Shown piece after piece: positions 1 through 12,660 of a stretch of DNA of 64,000 nt (the first letter of the stretch is position 1; each line of letters begins with the position of its first letter). Under the pieces are notes generated by a model, which was not told where the DNA came from, made no database searches, and saw only the letters and a list, made by a program, of their open reading frames with translations. The stretch spans positions 11,663,697 to 11,727,696 of the forward strand of contig CM055111.1 in the NCBI GenBank assembly GCA_029204225.1, given 5' to 3'. The translations under genes were made by a program, and so were the position numbers. Source of the stretch: Diphasiastrum complanatum. Taxonomy: Eukaryota > Streptophyta > Lycopodiopsida > Lycopodiales > Lycopodiaceae.

Positions 1-535
1 TCCGGGTCCGGACGCGGACGCGAATGCGGACGCGGACTGTCCGGCCCGGACCCTCATGTCTGCAGTATACACATATATATCATACCTAAGGAAGGGACCC
101 TTGGGTGCGAACGCGTGTCCGCGTCCGGTTTTTTTTTTTTTGATTTTTGTAGACTTAAAAAAATAAAAAAAAATATATATATGGACGCGTCCGACCCCGC
201 GTCCGGGTTCGGACGCGGACGCGGAATGCTCGCGTCCGGCCCGGACCCATATGTATTACATACCTAAGGTAGCGGACGCTGCGTCCGAACGCGCGTCCGG
301 GTGCGATTGCGCTAGGGGTTCCGGGGGTCCGGAGCCCACTTTTATATTTTATTTTAGTGTTTTTTTTTTCTTTAAATGTTTTAATTTTTTTTTTAGACTT
401 GTAAAAAAAAAAAAATATGGCGTCCGGACCCCCGGATGCGTCCGGACCCTTGGACGGAAAAAAAAATTGGACGTGTCCGGGTCCGGACGCGGACGCGGGC
501 ATTCCGGCCCGGACCCTCATGTCTGATACATATAT
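1..535. repeat. GC-rich word-repeat array (TCCGGAC / GGACGCG words)
   Basis: A block built from variants of short words (gtccgg, ggacgcg, cgcgtcc) is repeated with its reverse complement. Three close copies of one module (a gtccggacgcgg run leading to ccggcccggaccc) start near 1, 203 and 476. Between modules lie AT-only stretches in which a T run is followed by an A run (129-181 and 345-415), so each module can fold as a long GC-armed hairpin. 'atacctaagg' recurs at about 90 and 260. Reading frames through it are compositional artefacts. It may be a cluster of nested miniature elements or a small satellite; I cannot assign a transposon family. Confidence 0.75.
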
Positions 536-544
536 ATATTCATA

Positions 545-735
545 CCAAAGTTCCAAGGGCCGTGGAACTGAAGTTCCACGGCACACGGCACCAGTTCCAC
601 AGCACCTGTTTTTTTTATTTTGAAATTTTTTTTAAGTCATTTTTATGGAAAAAACTAAAAAAAGAAATCATAAAAAAAAAACAGGTGCTGTATAACGGTG
701 CCGTGGTACGGCACCTGTGCCGTGGGGTACTTTGA
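545..735. repeat. Hairpin element with gccgtgg / cacggcac words
   Basis: The left arm (about 555-608) consists of ccgtggaact, cacggcac and cacctg words. The right arm (about 683-728) carries the same words inverted (caggtg, gtgccgtgg, cggcacctg). The centre is T-rich then A-rich (609-682). The whole can fold into an imperfect hairpin of about 190 nt. Same architecture as the element to its left but with different words. No clear target duplication seen. Confidence 0.65.
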
Positions 736-748
736 TTCATACATATTA

Positions 749-756
749 CACAAACA

Positions 757-797
<41 letters not shown>
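749..797. repeat. (CA)n microsatellite
   Basis: A nearly uninterrupted CA dinucleotide run follows a slightly imperfect acaaacacacacat start and passes into TATA repeats at 797-812. Confidence 0.95.
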
Positions 798-800
<3 letters not shown>

Positions 801-814
801 AATATATATATATA

Positions 815-1165
815 GATTATGAATGCGCTGCGTTTCCAGAAACGCGTTTCTGGTTTGGGAATGCGTTTCTCAGAAACGTTTTTTTTAAAAAAAAAAAATT
901 GATTTTTGTGGGCAATATGGGTATCAAATTAAAGCTCTAATCAATCGCATTGCATTTATGTAGGTTGCCGAGTGTTTCGCTTACAGTGTGGTCCAGTTTA
1001 GGTGCAGCAATCCTTGTTGGATTCTGTCAATCCCTATGAATTTTTAAAGTCCTGTTTCTGATTTTTTCCAGCGATTCTGGATCCAGAAACGCGTATCTGG
1101 GCAACTATGATATCTATATGTAGTACCTTTCTGGGCAACTATCTGATATGTAGTACCTTTCCAGA
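815..1165. repeat. gaaacg / cgtttc word hairpin remnant plus short tandem duplication
   Basis: Inverted words (cagaaacgcgtttctg type) occur at 835-880, followed by T8 and A12 runs. A further cagaaacgcgtatctgg copy lies near 1083-1100. At about 1097-1163 a segment of about 33 bp beginning ctgggcaacta and ending gtagtaccttt is duplicated in tandem. Third member of the word-repeat hairpin class in the first kilobase. Confidence 0.5.
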
Positions 1166-4100
1166 AGAAATTGTTATATTTTGGGTGGAATGCTTAACCA
1201 GAATTTTCAGGCATTTTGTTTTCGAGGGAAAATTTCTTGACTCAGAAATTTTCAACTCCAAAAATTTTTACTTTGGGAGAATTTCAGTCTTTGATGCTAT
1301 GTATTTTCATTTTTGGAAAGAGACCTAGTTTGCATTATTGTGTTACATGACACACTGGGCTCTTTTGCATATGAGGCGTGTGGACAGCTTGCTGATAGAT
1401 TATCTCTGAATTTGCTGAAAACTCACATTCATGTATCTTTGATCAACGTGATTGATTCTGTCAATTTGTTTTCTTGAAACTTTGAAATCTGTTTTAGGTT
1501 ATTGTAACAAGTAAGAACTTAACCATGACATGTTGCTCACAGATCTTTTAAGTGCAGCAAGCATCTGTATTTAGATACTCCACTTCATGACAATTCTCTT
1601 TCAACAATAAGAGCCATTCACAAGCATTAAAAAAAAGAAATTGTCTAAAGACTATTCATTGAGAACACCCATGTGTTGTCCATGATTACTCGTTTAGTTC
1701 TTTGAAAATGTAGGTATGGTTTAGGTTGAAGGTTACCAGTGAGCCTATAAGCCGAGAGCATTCAATTTTTGAGAAGGATAAAAGAAATTTGGGCTAGTCT
1801 AGGTGGGTTTGAAAAAACAGGCACTGGAACTTGTTAGTGTTGATGCATACACACTCACGCACACATGCATCCTTTTGCCTTCAATTTTCCATGATTTAAG
1901 TGTTTTTCCATTGATGTCTGTGGTCTATGAACATATCGAAAAGTATTGGCAATCTGCTTTGTCCTTTCAAGAGTGGATCTTGAGGAATACTGTCACAAGT
2001 GCGATATTGAACCCTAGTAAGCTTGTTTGACCTGCTTGGATGCTTGCTGCTGTTTTTGATTGGTTGTACAAAATCGCAACATTCGTATGCAATTAGCTGA
2101 AGTTTTTGATTGTTCAATCAGCTTAGTTGTGATAGTTGGACTTCTCGCTTTCTTTTTTGTAAATTTTAGTAAGAGCCTGGAAATGAACTTTTATATTAAA
2201 TTCATGGCTTTAACCTGTGATTAGTTTCTCCATATCTTGTGTTTTCTTTTGAAGTTTAGTAACTTGGTATAGACTGATTGGTTGCTTCTCAAATTGCAAG
2301 ATATATATATATACTTGAGTTGTCTACTCGCTCTCAATTATCCTCATACCACATCTCAAGTTGTTTCTGAATTTTGTTTTCCATCTAAACACTTTATTGC
2401 ATGGTATTGGACAATAGAAGAAACCAAAGGCATTTCTTTTGAGAAAGAGTCCTGTAATGACTTAATCATAACTATGTTGCATTATTAAAAAGCACATGTT
2501 TTCTTGTAACTGCTGATATATGCTTAAAAGTACATGGTATCACTTTGAAAGTGTGTTTAGTTCGGAAAAACCAATAGCTTTTCTACTACATTGTCATAGT
2601 TGAAATTGGAGCTTTCTTAAAGAGTTTTCATAGGCCTTATTATAGGTGTTGGTTTGGTATAGAGAGATACTCCTACCTTAACACAAGGTCGGAGTGGGAC
2701 TTACCCCAAGAATGCAAGAAAGGGCCCCAACATGTTGTAAATGGGTGAGAAAACAAATCACAAATCTAGTGTTTGGCCACATGTAAATGAACAGTGATTG
2801 TGAATTGAGACATTGATGAAAAATCAGGCATACAAGGTAAAGCTTGATTTTATGGTGCCCAGCGATTAGCATAACAAAGCTTCAGCCATGAATCAACAAG
2901 ACTAGTAGCAATTAACTTGCAAGGGATAATGAAAGATGTGAAAGAGGCCCTAGCAAAGAATAGACACGATATTAATAAGAGGAAGCTTGGTATGGGTTGC
3001 TATAAAATTTTGTAGCCTTTTCCTCTTAGGGACCTCTTAAACATTTTATTGAGGCTACTTGTGATTAAGTTGATATGACAATAGCTTGCTAGTGTTTTTT
3101 TTTTTGATAGATGTAAGGGTGTTACTAATCTGTCAAATTATCTCCCATAGTGACCTACTATAGTAGAACGTGCTCAATTCAGCACTTGTGTTTCAAAATG
3201 GAGCTATAAACAAAGACTTGTAGTTTTTGTAGGACATTTGAGGAAGATGTTAATTTAGTTGTAAGCCATGCCTCGACCCTCTACAATTATCAATAGGCTA
3301 TGTCAGTTGTACATTGATTGCTGTAATTATAATTGAAATAGTAGATAGTGTAGTGATGGGTTAAAGCACTTGTAAAGCCTATGAATTGTAGTTGGAGTGG
3401 ATGGTAGCTTCTCCTTAGACAAATGGGCAAAGGCATGCATGCATAGTGTTTATATGTAGCTAGTATACCACCCCGTTGTAAAACAAAAGCCACTTGCTAA
3501 AGCTTCAAATTTATTGAAACAAGTTGACATATGGTGCTTTATCAAATCACTCTTGTAGCGAGTTGTGTCTATGCATTCTTGCTAGGAAGGCTTATCACAG
3601 TCCCATGGATATGCAATGGTATGAGATTTGATAAAAGGTTTTTTGGGTTAGTTTGTAATATTCTATTAATCCCTATTGTGGACATATTATACCAAGCACC
3701 TAGTGATCGATGTTTGTCTTCACCTCGGAGTTTGATTCCACTCGTGAATGGGAACATACATACACGATAACAAAATCAAGGTTGAAGCCCCATTTACAAA
3801 CATAAGCAAAGCAATTGTTAGTTAATAACTTAATAGTAACGGCTAAAGGCCTCTTAGATATTTACAGCACATCACATGTTTTCATTCAGACGGCATCTTT
3901 TGGGGAGAGTAGAGGCTTTTAAGTAGTGGTTCAAATGTGGGGACATTTCAATCTTTTCGCACGTGGCATGATTTGCTAGAAAGGTAAAAGATAGTATTTG
4001 AAATCTTTAAACAATACATGATTGTAAGACATCATTTAATCAATCTAGATGTCCTTGCTCATTTTGATAATCCTTAGTGTTGGTACTATTATATTTTTGA

Positions 4101-7100
4101 AAATTTACTTGCCATTTCATCCTTGTGTGTCTCATTAAGAGCTTTACATATTGGATGTTGTTAATGGTCTATTTTGAAAGTTTGCAATATAATACCCCAT
4201 GTATTACGTGGCAATTAATGAGATAAATATTGCAAATGATTTGGTGTGAAGAGGATTTTGAGCATTGTTCTTTGAAGTGATGTAAGGATCTTATGGTCAC
4301 TTTGTCACAAGGAAGATACACTCTATGTCAAAATAAGATGTTGTCATTCTAATGAAGAAAAAGCCTAGCTTGTGAGCTCCCTCACGTCTAGTCCTTGTCC
4401 TTATTCTCGTTCATCGTTGCTTTTGCTACTCTTGACAATGACATCTTTTTTGTTGCTACATCTACTATGGTTGCATTGTTGTAGCGATAGGTCATCGTTG
4501 CAACATGAAGATTATTTGGGAGTAGGAGCTCTCCCTCTTTCCCTACTTCCATTTCAACTTCATATTTTTCTACGACGACTTTCTTTCTCCTTCAAACACT
4601 ATTTTACATTTTTGCGTACCTAGTATTGCTCTTCCCTTAGTCGCTTATCAAGAGTTGATGTTTTAATCACTCTTTTTGGTGATCTTTGCACTTCGTGAAA
4701 ATTCTATAAGGTTATTCAAACTTTTTGCCAACCATTGGAAAGAGATGGACTCCCATTAAGGAATGATCCTATTGGTGCAATCACACCTTCAGCTAATGGA
4801 TACATCAATCGAAAAACTCAGACGAGAAATCACCAACCAAAAGTGAAGCGTCCTCGCAAGTATATGCCGCAACTAAGACCTAGGACCTCGAAACCGAAGT
4901 GGAGCAACATTATACGACGGTCCAGTCTTGGGCATATTTTTCAAATAAAGCAAATCAAACAACACCATAAAGCTGCTCATTCATGGGTAGACGTCCTTAA
5001 AGCTCCAGGTAAATAAGACGCTTCAGTTTCTTTTATTTTTGCTAGAGTCACTGAGAACCGGTTGTGAGAGCAAAAGACCCTCAATGTTCACGTAAGGGTC
5101 ATCCCTAGTTCTCAAAATGCTTTTGGGAGAGCCATAAAGTTTTTGTAAGATAATCCCCAGGACCATGACAATGGTTTGGACACAAACTTGGCATACAAAG
5201 AAAGAACTTGCCACCCTTGTCTTGCACTTCAGTTCAATGGAGTCTAGACAAGAAGTATTGCGGCAATGACATAAACTAAAAGATGGTAAGATCTTGTTGG
5301 ATGAAGATCTTACTTTTGTATAAGTTGTGGAACTTAAAAAGGCCCTCCAAGAAGCTAAAGATATTGGTAGAGGTATGAGTTACAAGGATGGTTATTTTCA
5401 AAGGCGTATAGTGTTAGTGTGATAGTTGTATCTGAGGTTAGGTTCAAAGATTGAGAAATGAAGAGTTATTTCGTTGAATTTGTAAATGGTCTTCATATCA
5501 CATAATCTTGGACTAATAATTTTTGGTGTCCAATTAAGATTTGATCACATAGGGCCCATCGTGTTACCAACATACTTGGATGTACTTTATGCCTTACATG
5601 CCTTTTGGCATGGAAAAGACATTAAAACATTTGTTCTTTCTTTTTTTGTTTGTCTCAAAGCATACATATTGTTAATATTAATATTGAATTTCGTAGTAGC
5701 TTGTTGTGGATAGATGTATTATGAATCAAGTGAGGATCTATGGCCTTCGAAAACTATTTTATACAACTTCATGATAATTAGATTCACCATATTTTACATC
5801 TTGTTGGGGATTTTCTGACACTTGCACATTATGTAGGTATCTATTTTCACTTTTTTATTAAGATTTTTTTAATGAAAATGATAAGCCATGTAGGCTCTCA
5901 GTCATGCTTAGTTTGATAGTATAATTGCTGATTTCCTTGAATATTTAGGTTTCCATCCTTGTAGTAGACGTCAACAATGCCTTTTGAAATCATGTTTCAA
6001 GTATTTTTTGTTACATATGTACACATCATGTTTATGTACGAGTTTATAGGACGAATGTAACGTTCATAACGAACGTAAAAATTGTTGTTTTATAATTAGG
6101 AATGCACCATTATAATATTTGGCGGGGGTAGCTTGTATATAATATCATCTAATATGGGCATACACTTTTTTTTGTTAAAATTGACATGATAATATGAGAT
6201 CTGAAAAGATGCAAATGCCAACTTTAATTATTGGGAGTATTATAAAGCAAATTGAGTATGTATCAATCCATAGTAAATTCAAATGTACAAGTTTGTACAT
6301 GTTTTGTACACTTAAAGGTCTTTAAGTATACAAACATCAACATTCCTTGATTAGTTGTTAGGAATCATTCTATCCATTTGATCAAAAATCGAGTCTTAAG
6401 TTTAATATTTGCAATTTGAAGAGATGCTTTTAAAAAGAGAAATTTAAACTCAAACTAATATGGAATAAATAACATCCACTTGCAATCTTAACTTCAACAA
6501 ATATTTTTGTTAGGAAATAAATTAGAAAAAAAAGAGTTTGAATGAAAATAATTGTAAGATCATTTTTTGGAGTTTCAGATTCGTACTTATGTTTCTCACA
6601 AGCTTCATACTGTGCCTAATATACGTAACTAATGACTGTGTTGCCAAAAGTTGAGATTAACCAAGCAAGAATTCATGAAAGATCCTTCAATTGTAGTATT
6701 ATGTCTATTCACCTTTAGCTTATTTGGATGTGACAATCATCCTAAAGCCACATAGGCCAAGAGCTAGTTCATTGTGTAGGTGTTGACATTAATACGATTT
6801 CCTCAAATATATTTTCTAGATGCAAAAACTTACAACCATTATAATTGATGTATTGTCGATGTCACGACTTTTTGTACAACCAATAATGTCATGGCCTCTA
6901 TGTATGAGTATTAATTCTCAATTTTGGGAAGATGTGTTATTAGTACATCATTACAATTTGTCATCATACCATTTTGATAGGTGTAACATCATCACCATAT
7001 GGCATTTCACATCACAAATTTGCTAGGTTATGGAACCTCATCATACCATTTATCAATTTTTACATGGACTTAGTTGGCATGTTATTACACTTGCTTTGAC

Positions 7101-9153
7101 ACATTGACTTGTTATGTTTGTCTTGTTGTATGTGAGTCACATTTAATCAAATGCCTTGCAACTTTCAAAGAAAACCATTTTTTGATATGATTCATTTTTT
7201 CTTGGATTCCAATATAGGTGATGTTAAATAATCTTAATTGGTATCATCATAGCTTCATTGAGTAATGTTGTTCTTAATCATAGTAGTGTAGATTTCCATG
7301 TAACTTTGTAGACCTTATTTGAAGTGCATACTACTAAATGCTATTGTAGTGGTTCTCAATCAAGGTCCACTTCAAACAAATGTAATGGCCATTGACGTGG
7401 CTGTACTTTGGAGCTCAACTCAACCTTAGCTAGGGCCACTTTAAGAATAGGCCACATGGTATTGTATTAGTTATTCATTAGGTTTTGCCATCTTGCTTTT
7501 TTACCTCGATGCTCTCACATGATTAGAGTAGGGAAGGCACAATGATCACAAGAAATTTGATAGTTCTATTACCTTTCTTTTATTCATGCCCTTTTTCTTT
7601 AATTTTTTTGTTGTATAAGTTACTTATCTTGTTATGCATCTATGTGTTAAAAGTTGGGTGTTTGAGCTATTTAAGGTAAGGATTTTTTTAATTGTTTAGT
7701 TACTTTTGTAGACAACACCACAAGACAAGGGGGATGGGAGGATACATTAGTCCATATTATTAGGATAATAGATTGTCGAGTGACAAATTGTCTTGTATTT
7801 GACTTGATGAGGACTCACGTATATAATTTATGGTGTCTTTTAATGTAAATATTGGTTGCATCTGTGCATGCTCAAGAGGTCTCTCACCTTTAAGATTGGA
7901 TATTTGCAATGGATATTTGCAAGGCATTGGAATTGCATTGGTTAGGCTTAGATTTGGACAGTGTGAGATAGATTGTTGGCATTAGAGAGCTATTCTAGTT
8001 TCTTTTGATGGCCAAGAAGTTGACATCTTTGTTGTTTGGAAGCTCATGACCACATCACTTTCTTCATACTCATAAATAGTTAGATTACATTATCCAACAA
8101 TAGTTAGATTACATTGTCATTGGCCATGTAGCTTTATTTGGAGTTTTCAACTTGGATGTGGATGAGGGTGTGTGTGGATCCAATGAATCTAGATTCTTTA
8201 ATTTTTAAATCTATTCAAATTGATTGGAAATTATTTGTAATATTCCAATGTAACACCATAATATCGCATCTTGATGGTCTAAGAATTTGTTTTGTAGTTA
8301 AAAAACTATGTGTCGCTTTGCAATTGTGCAAGTGAAATAGATCACTAATGCCAAGAAAGTGTCTCATATTGAGGATCTTTATGCAACACTTTCTTCGAGC
8401 AGCTAGACAATAGCAGTAGTCTACACTCGCTCCTTGCACCTATTCTATTTACACTTCATTTTGCAAAGTTTGATGAGTAGTATGAGATGGGATCGCTCTT
8501 GAGCAAGATGACGTGCGTGCTCAACATGTGTCCCACACATTCTTTCATAGATGTTGATCTTGATCTCCTTGCAGCTTGAAGACATGGGTCAATCAAAAAG
8601 TGTGGGGCTAGAGATGTCTTGCCCTCATGGTTCAAATAGGCTGGAGAGTTTCTTGCATATTTCTCATGCTAAAAGAAAGATCACCAACACTTGTATCACT
8701 TGAAGCTTCTATAGGGATTTGATTTCCAGTTTGGCCACAATGTGGGGAGAGTTGACTGTGTAGCATGTATAGAATAGTTGGATGTTGAGTGGTGAATACA
8801 CCATGGGCACTTGACATTGAAAAATATAGTATAGCCATTGTGGTTGATCATAATCAAATAAGCAAGACTGGTCTCACTCTTCACATGCTTTAGTGGCAAA
8901 GTGTTGTAGGAGGCCAAAGCTTTGCAAAGAAGATGATAATGAATCAAACTACAATGGCGCCAAAGATTATTGATTCATAGTATGTTGGGATGCACGTCGT
9001 TTCATTCTCTGTTTTTTTTTGTAGCAAGTGTATATTTAAAGGTGCGATAGATGTTACGCATTATCAATGCATAGTTTATTATTGGGATATAACTCAAAGA
9101 TGTGGTGTTATGTACAAATTTGACACTTGCTGTTTATAGATGCGAGTGTAATG

Positions 9154-9154
<1 letters not shown>
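1166..9154. other. Intergenic AT-rich DNA, no gene recognised
   Basis: About 8 kb with no reading frame longer than about 95 codons and no protein motif that I recognise on either strand. The short frames lack splice-site support or family signatures. There are only small local duplications (for example 'atagttagattacatt' twice near 8078-8118). It is probably decayed transposon and intergenic sequence. Confidence 0.6.

Positions 9155-9240
<86 letters not shown>
9155..9240. repeat. (AG)n microsatellite, about 86 bp
   Basis: A pure AG/GA dinucleotide run. The long Ser-Leu reading frame on the opposite strand is this repeat translated. Confidence 0.97.
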
Positions 9241-9242
<2 letters not shown>

Positions 9243-9481
9243 CCATGTTGACTACAAAATAAATAGAAGTGTTGCGTAGATTCAAACCAACTTGCACAAC
9301 TACTTGATGACCAATGAAGCAATGCCACACTTGATTTTTCAAGGTGTCATTACATAGAAGGGCCTTCATGCTAATGATCGTCATAGATGTAGAAGTCGTA
9401 CTTCTTAATAATTTGTCAATTTGCAAGTGGATCGAATAAGGCCATCTCCACATGTTAGTAACATGTTGCACGATGATAGCA

Positions 9482-9706
9482 ACCTATAAGTGACACACTA
9501 TTTTTGTGTGTGCATATGTATTAAGAAACGCACAAAATTGAAGTGAAGCACTACAAATGCATTTTTATGTCTTTAAGGGCAAAAGTACGTATTTGACCTA
9601 TAAGTGAAACACTATTTGTGTATGCATTTGTAATAAGAAACTCACAAAATTGAAGCATTGCAAATGCATTTATACATCCTTAAGGGCAAAAGTACTTATT
9701 TGTATA
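9482..9706. repeat. Tandem duplication, two units of about 110 bp
   Basis: Unit 1 (about 9484-9597) and unit 2 (about 9598-9706) both run from 'acctataagtg' through 'cacaaaattgaag' to 'aagggcaaaagtac' and 'tatttg', with scattered differences and small indels. The divergence implies an old duplication. Nothing coding in it. Confidence 0.85.
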
Positions 9707-10860
9707 TGCCATTTCTTGAGCACACATCGTAGCATGCATACAAAAACCTACGTGAGTACCATCCACAGATTAAGGAAAGCCCCCATGAATCATGTTGATT
9801 TCACTTCGCCAATTATACAATGAAAGTGACTCACATTGTTTAGCACTTCATCGTCATCCACCTTCTACCTATGTGATGATGGATTTAGCCAACTCTATTG
9901 ACTCTCTGAAATCTGCTAGATCACACAAAGTTACAATTGTGACTCTACACGTTGGACTTACAATTGCGACTCTACATGTAGACATAATTATATGCCAAAA
10001 TCCTTGTAGTAAGGACACAAACTGTGATTGCCTACAAGGTGTCTTATCCTCCATAATGTAGAAGTCTATAGGAATTTGATCCTAACTTAGTTAGATAGGG
10101 GGAGAAGTATTTCCCTTGACATTTAACTATTCCAAGAAAGCAATAACATGAGCACTCACAAAAATTTGAGTTTGAAACATGTCTAGAGAGTTGCTCTCAA
10201 GGTCTTCTCACCTACCCTCTTGCAAGCTCCAACAACCTCTCTTTCTCTACTCTCACCTTTATCTTTTTTGCCTCCCCAACCTCATGAGATGCTCATTGCT
10301 TTTAGTGCATATTGTGTTTCTTTGTTTCATGTGTTGAGATGGGTTGAGATTTATCAATTTCAAGTACAAATGGGACCAAGAAGCTCTATGAAAGAAGAGA
10401 AAATTTAAAATTAAGTCATATGTTTTCAATTTTTATCCTTGTCACAAATTATTCATAGCAAATAACACAAAACTACCCAACATGGAATGATGTGAAATTA
10501 TGATGCCTTTGTGGATGTTTTGGCCATGGCTTCCCATGACTAAGATGGGCCAACATTCAAGTCGACATTTCACATAATCAACCCATTGTAATCATATACT
10601 ATAATTTATTTGAAACCCTTTGGCATGGCTTCTAGCAAGAACACAACAATTCATTGTATATAAACATGAAACAAGAAAATAAACCCCCCTTTGCTTTGAA
10701 AGACCTCTCTACTCTCTTAGAAACATGAATCATCATTTCTCTTCAACTAGTGATCTACACTTCTTATGCCAATGTAGAGAGAGAGTGTTCACTCGTCAAG
10801 ATTCTACAAGCTCTCAAAAGTATGTACTTGACAATTTGAGTAGTGAAGAGTGGAAGATCA
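9707..10860. other. No gene recognised
   Basis: Short frames only, without recognisable domains. A weak TATA-like stretch (tgtatataaac near 10656) precedes an A-rich region, but no convincing transcription unit follows. Confidence 0.5.
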
Positions 10861-11020
10861 AAAGAGTAAGCAAGAGGAAAAGCAAGGGAGATAGAACAAG
10901 CAATAGAGTAAGCAAGAGCAAACAATAGAGCAATGGGGAAAGAGTAAGCAATAGAGCAAGCAAAAGCAAAAAATAGAATGAGAGCAAGAGCTTGAGCAAA
11001 AGCAAGAGCAATAGAGTAGT
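10861..11020. repeat. Degenerate gcaagagcaata minisatellite
   Basis: Irregular repeats of roughly 6-12 bp built from 'agcaag', 'agcaata' and 'agagtaagc' on the plus strand. The opposite strand translates as a long Leu/Ser/Phe low-complexity frame, which I do not treat as a gene. Confidence 0.75.
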
Positions 11021-11339
11021 TGGAGGCTTGTAACCAAAGGAAGATGAGTAGGGCAATGAAAAAAGAGCAAGAAGAAAAACAATAGCAAAGGAAGAGGAAG
11101 AGAATGGTCATCGAAATTTGTTTTTATTTTCATTCTAGTTTCATGTGGATTACCCATGCTAGAGTTATCCCCACGTGATATCCACGCGTGGATGTTCCAC
11201 GCACATGCTTCAAATGTCATACAAATCATAATTGGTTCTTGATTTTGTGACAAAATTTTTTTGTGAGATTTGACAAAAAATATGATTGGACATACAAGAT
11301 AAAATCTAGTACTTTATTTTTACAAAACTAATTTTTACA

Positions 11340-11945
11340 AATTTTATGTAGAACACCTCAACAGACAAATCTCGGTTCTACCAACAAAGTGCACAGTTTA
11401 ATTGACAAAGGCTGAGAAACAAACTCGAACTCGAAACATTTTTATTCTTGTTCAAACTCGAAACTCAAAAGTATCGCGAAACTGTCGCGAAACGCGAAAC
11501 TGTAACGAAACTTGAAACTGTCGCGAAACTTGAAACTCGAAACTGTCGCAAACAATTCGCAAACAAAAACAATTCGAGTCTGGAAGCAGAACATTTGTTG
11601 AATATCAACCGTCTTAACGGTTAGATCTACTGTTACAGAAGTAAAAGGCCAAAAGACCTATCCTGTGACAATATAAATACATGTGCACTACTCGTTGTAA
11701 AGACAACAGAGGACCAACAAGGCAGCAAGAGATGTATACAGATAAATCAGAATCATAATTATAAAAATTCGACTGATCAAAGTTTTTCAACAAATGATTT
11801 TTCTCAGTTGTTCTGATTGCCTAAAATTGTCTATCACACTCACGCATATATCTCTTAAATCCACATTCTTTATTCAATCAAAGTAGAAACTGCTCTAGCA
11901 ATTATTGCGTCTTCAGTGGATGACAACATAATGCTAGATCTTTCA
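11340..11945 (+). mobile_element. Probable Ty1/copia LTR and leader (remnant)
   Basis: This segment directly precedes a copia Gag remnant. It contains a cluster of cgcgaaact/cgaaact words (11460-11570), a possible TATA box (tatatataaata-like 'caatataaataca' near 11670), and a U5-like T-rich stretch with 'cactcacgcatat' before the gag. I cannot fix LTR boundaries because no second LTR is visible. Call rests on position and composition. Confidence 0.4.
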
Positions 11946-12640
11946 TCAACTTCGAACGCGAAAGAATTATGAGAAGAATTGCAAACCAAGAATGAGACTC
12001 GATCTCGTAATCAAATCATGTTCTTGGAAGACCAATGGACTTACCTACAATGGGACGACAAAGATCTGACCACTTTTGTACGAAAGATAAAGGATCTGTT
12101 TATTTCTTTGCAGAATTTCGACATGAAAAATGCAATCTCAAAGGAAAAACAACTTAGCTATTTTCTTTGACTACCCAAGTCATTCCATACAACTCAAACT
12201 TTACTCGCGAAAGATTCGGCTATGACACTTCAAAAGGCAATAGATGGAGTCAAAGAAGAAGTAGAAGCTCGCAAACGCTATGACAATAATGATGATTCAT
12301 AAAGTGTTCTATTTACTCAAAAAAATAAATCTTCGAAGAAGTCTAAGTCTAAGAGGGAGTCGTCTAAGAAGAATGGAAATCGCTCAGAAGAATCCAAGAC
12401 AAATGATCGACAATAAGGAAAACAACAAAAAGATTCTGGTGATACAATAGATGCAAAAGATCAGGTCATACAGAAGACAAATGTTGGTTGAATCCAAAGA
12501 TTGATTATATTTATTGTCATAAACAGAGTCATGCAGCAGTAGACTGTTATCAAAATCCCAAAAACAAGGAGGAGCAGAATCAAACACGACCAAAGCCTTC
12601 CAAACTTCCTGAACTACTTTCTGATATACATTTGTGCGTC
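11945..12640 (+). pseudogene. Ty1/copia Gag remnant (UBN2-type plus broken zinc knuckles)
   Basis: Pieces in two frames give the copia Gag body (a stretch with FLEDQWTYLQW and LTTFVRKIKDLF at 11979-12170, later AMTLQKAIDGVKEEVE). This is followed by a Lys/Ser-rich linker and two tandem zinc-knuckle relics at about 12440-12560. The first keeps C-K-R-S-G-H-T-E-D-K-C but has lost its leading Cys. The second keeps YCHKQSHAAVDC. Several stop codons and frame breaks make it non-functional. In life, Gag packages retrotransposon RNA in cytoplasmic particles. Its pol does not follow on this strand; instead an unrecognised ORF and antisense copia sequence follow. Confidence 0.75.
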
Positions 12641-12660
12641 TTACTTTTTGGTCTGATAAT

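Noticed and set aside
155-586. Overlapping frames of 90-140 codons on both strands in the first 600 bp
   Set aside because: Caused by the GC-rich word repeats and poly(A/T) runs. The translation is low-complexity Arg/Gly/Pro plus Phe/Lys runs.
4372-5016. Two adjacent plus-strand frames (83 and 93 codons)
   Set aside because: No domain, no splice signals that join them, and the first is Ser/Leu-rich from CT-rich DNA.
9094-9471. 125-codon minus-strand frame with a long Ser-Leu run
   Set aside because: It is the AG microsatellite translated.
10764-11253. Leu/Ser/Phe-rich minus-strand frames resembling membrane proteins
   Set aside because: They translate the gcaagagcaata minisatellite.
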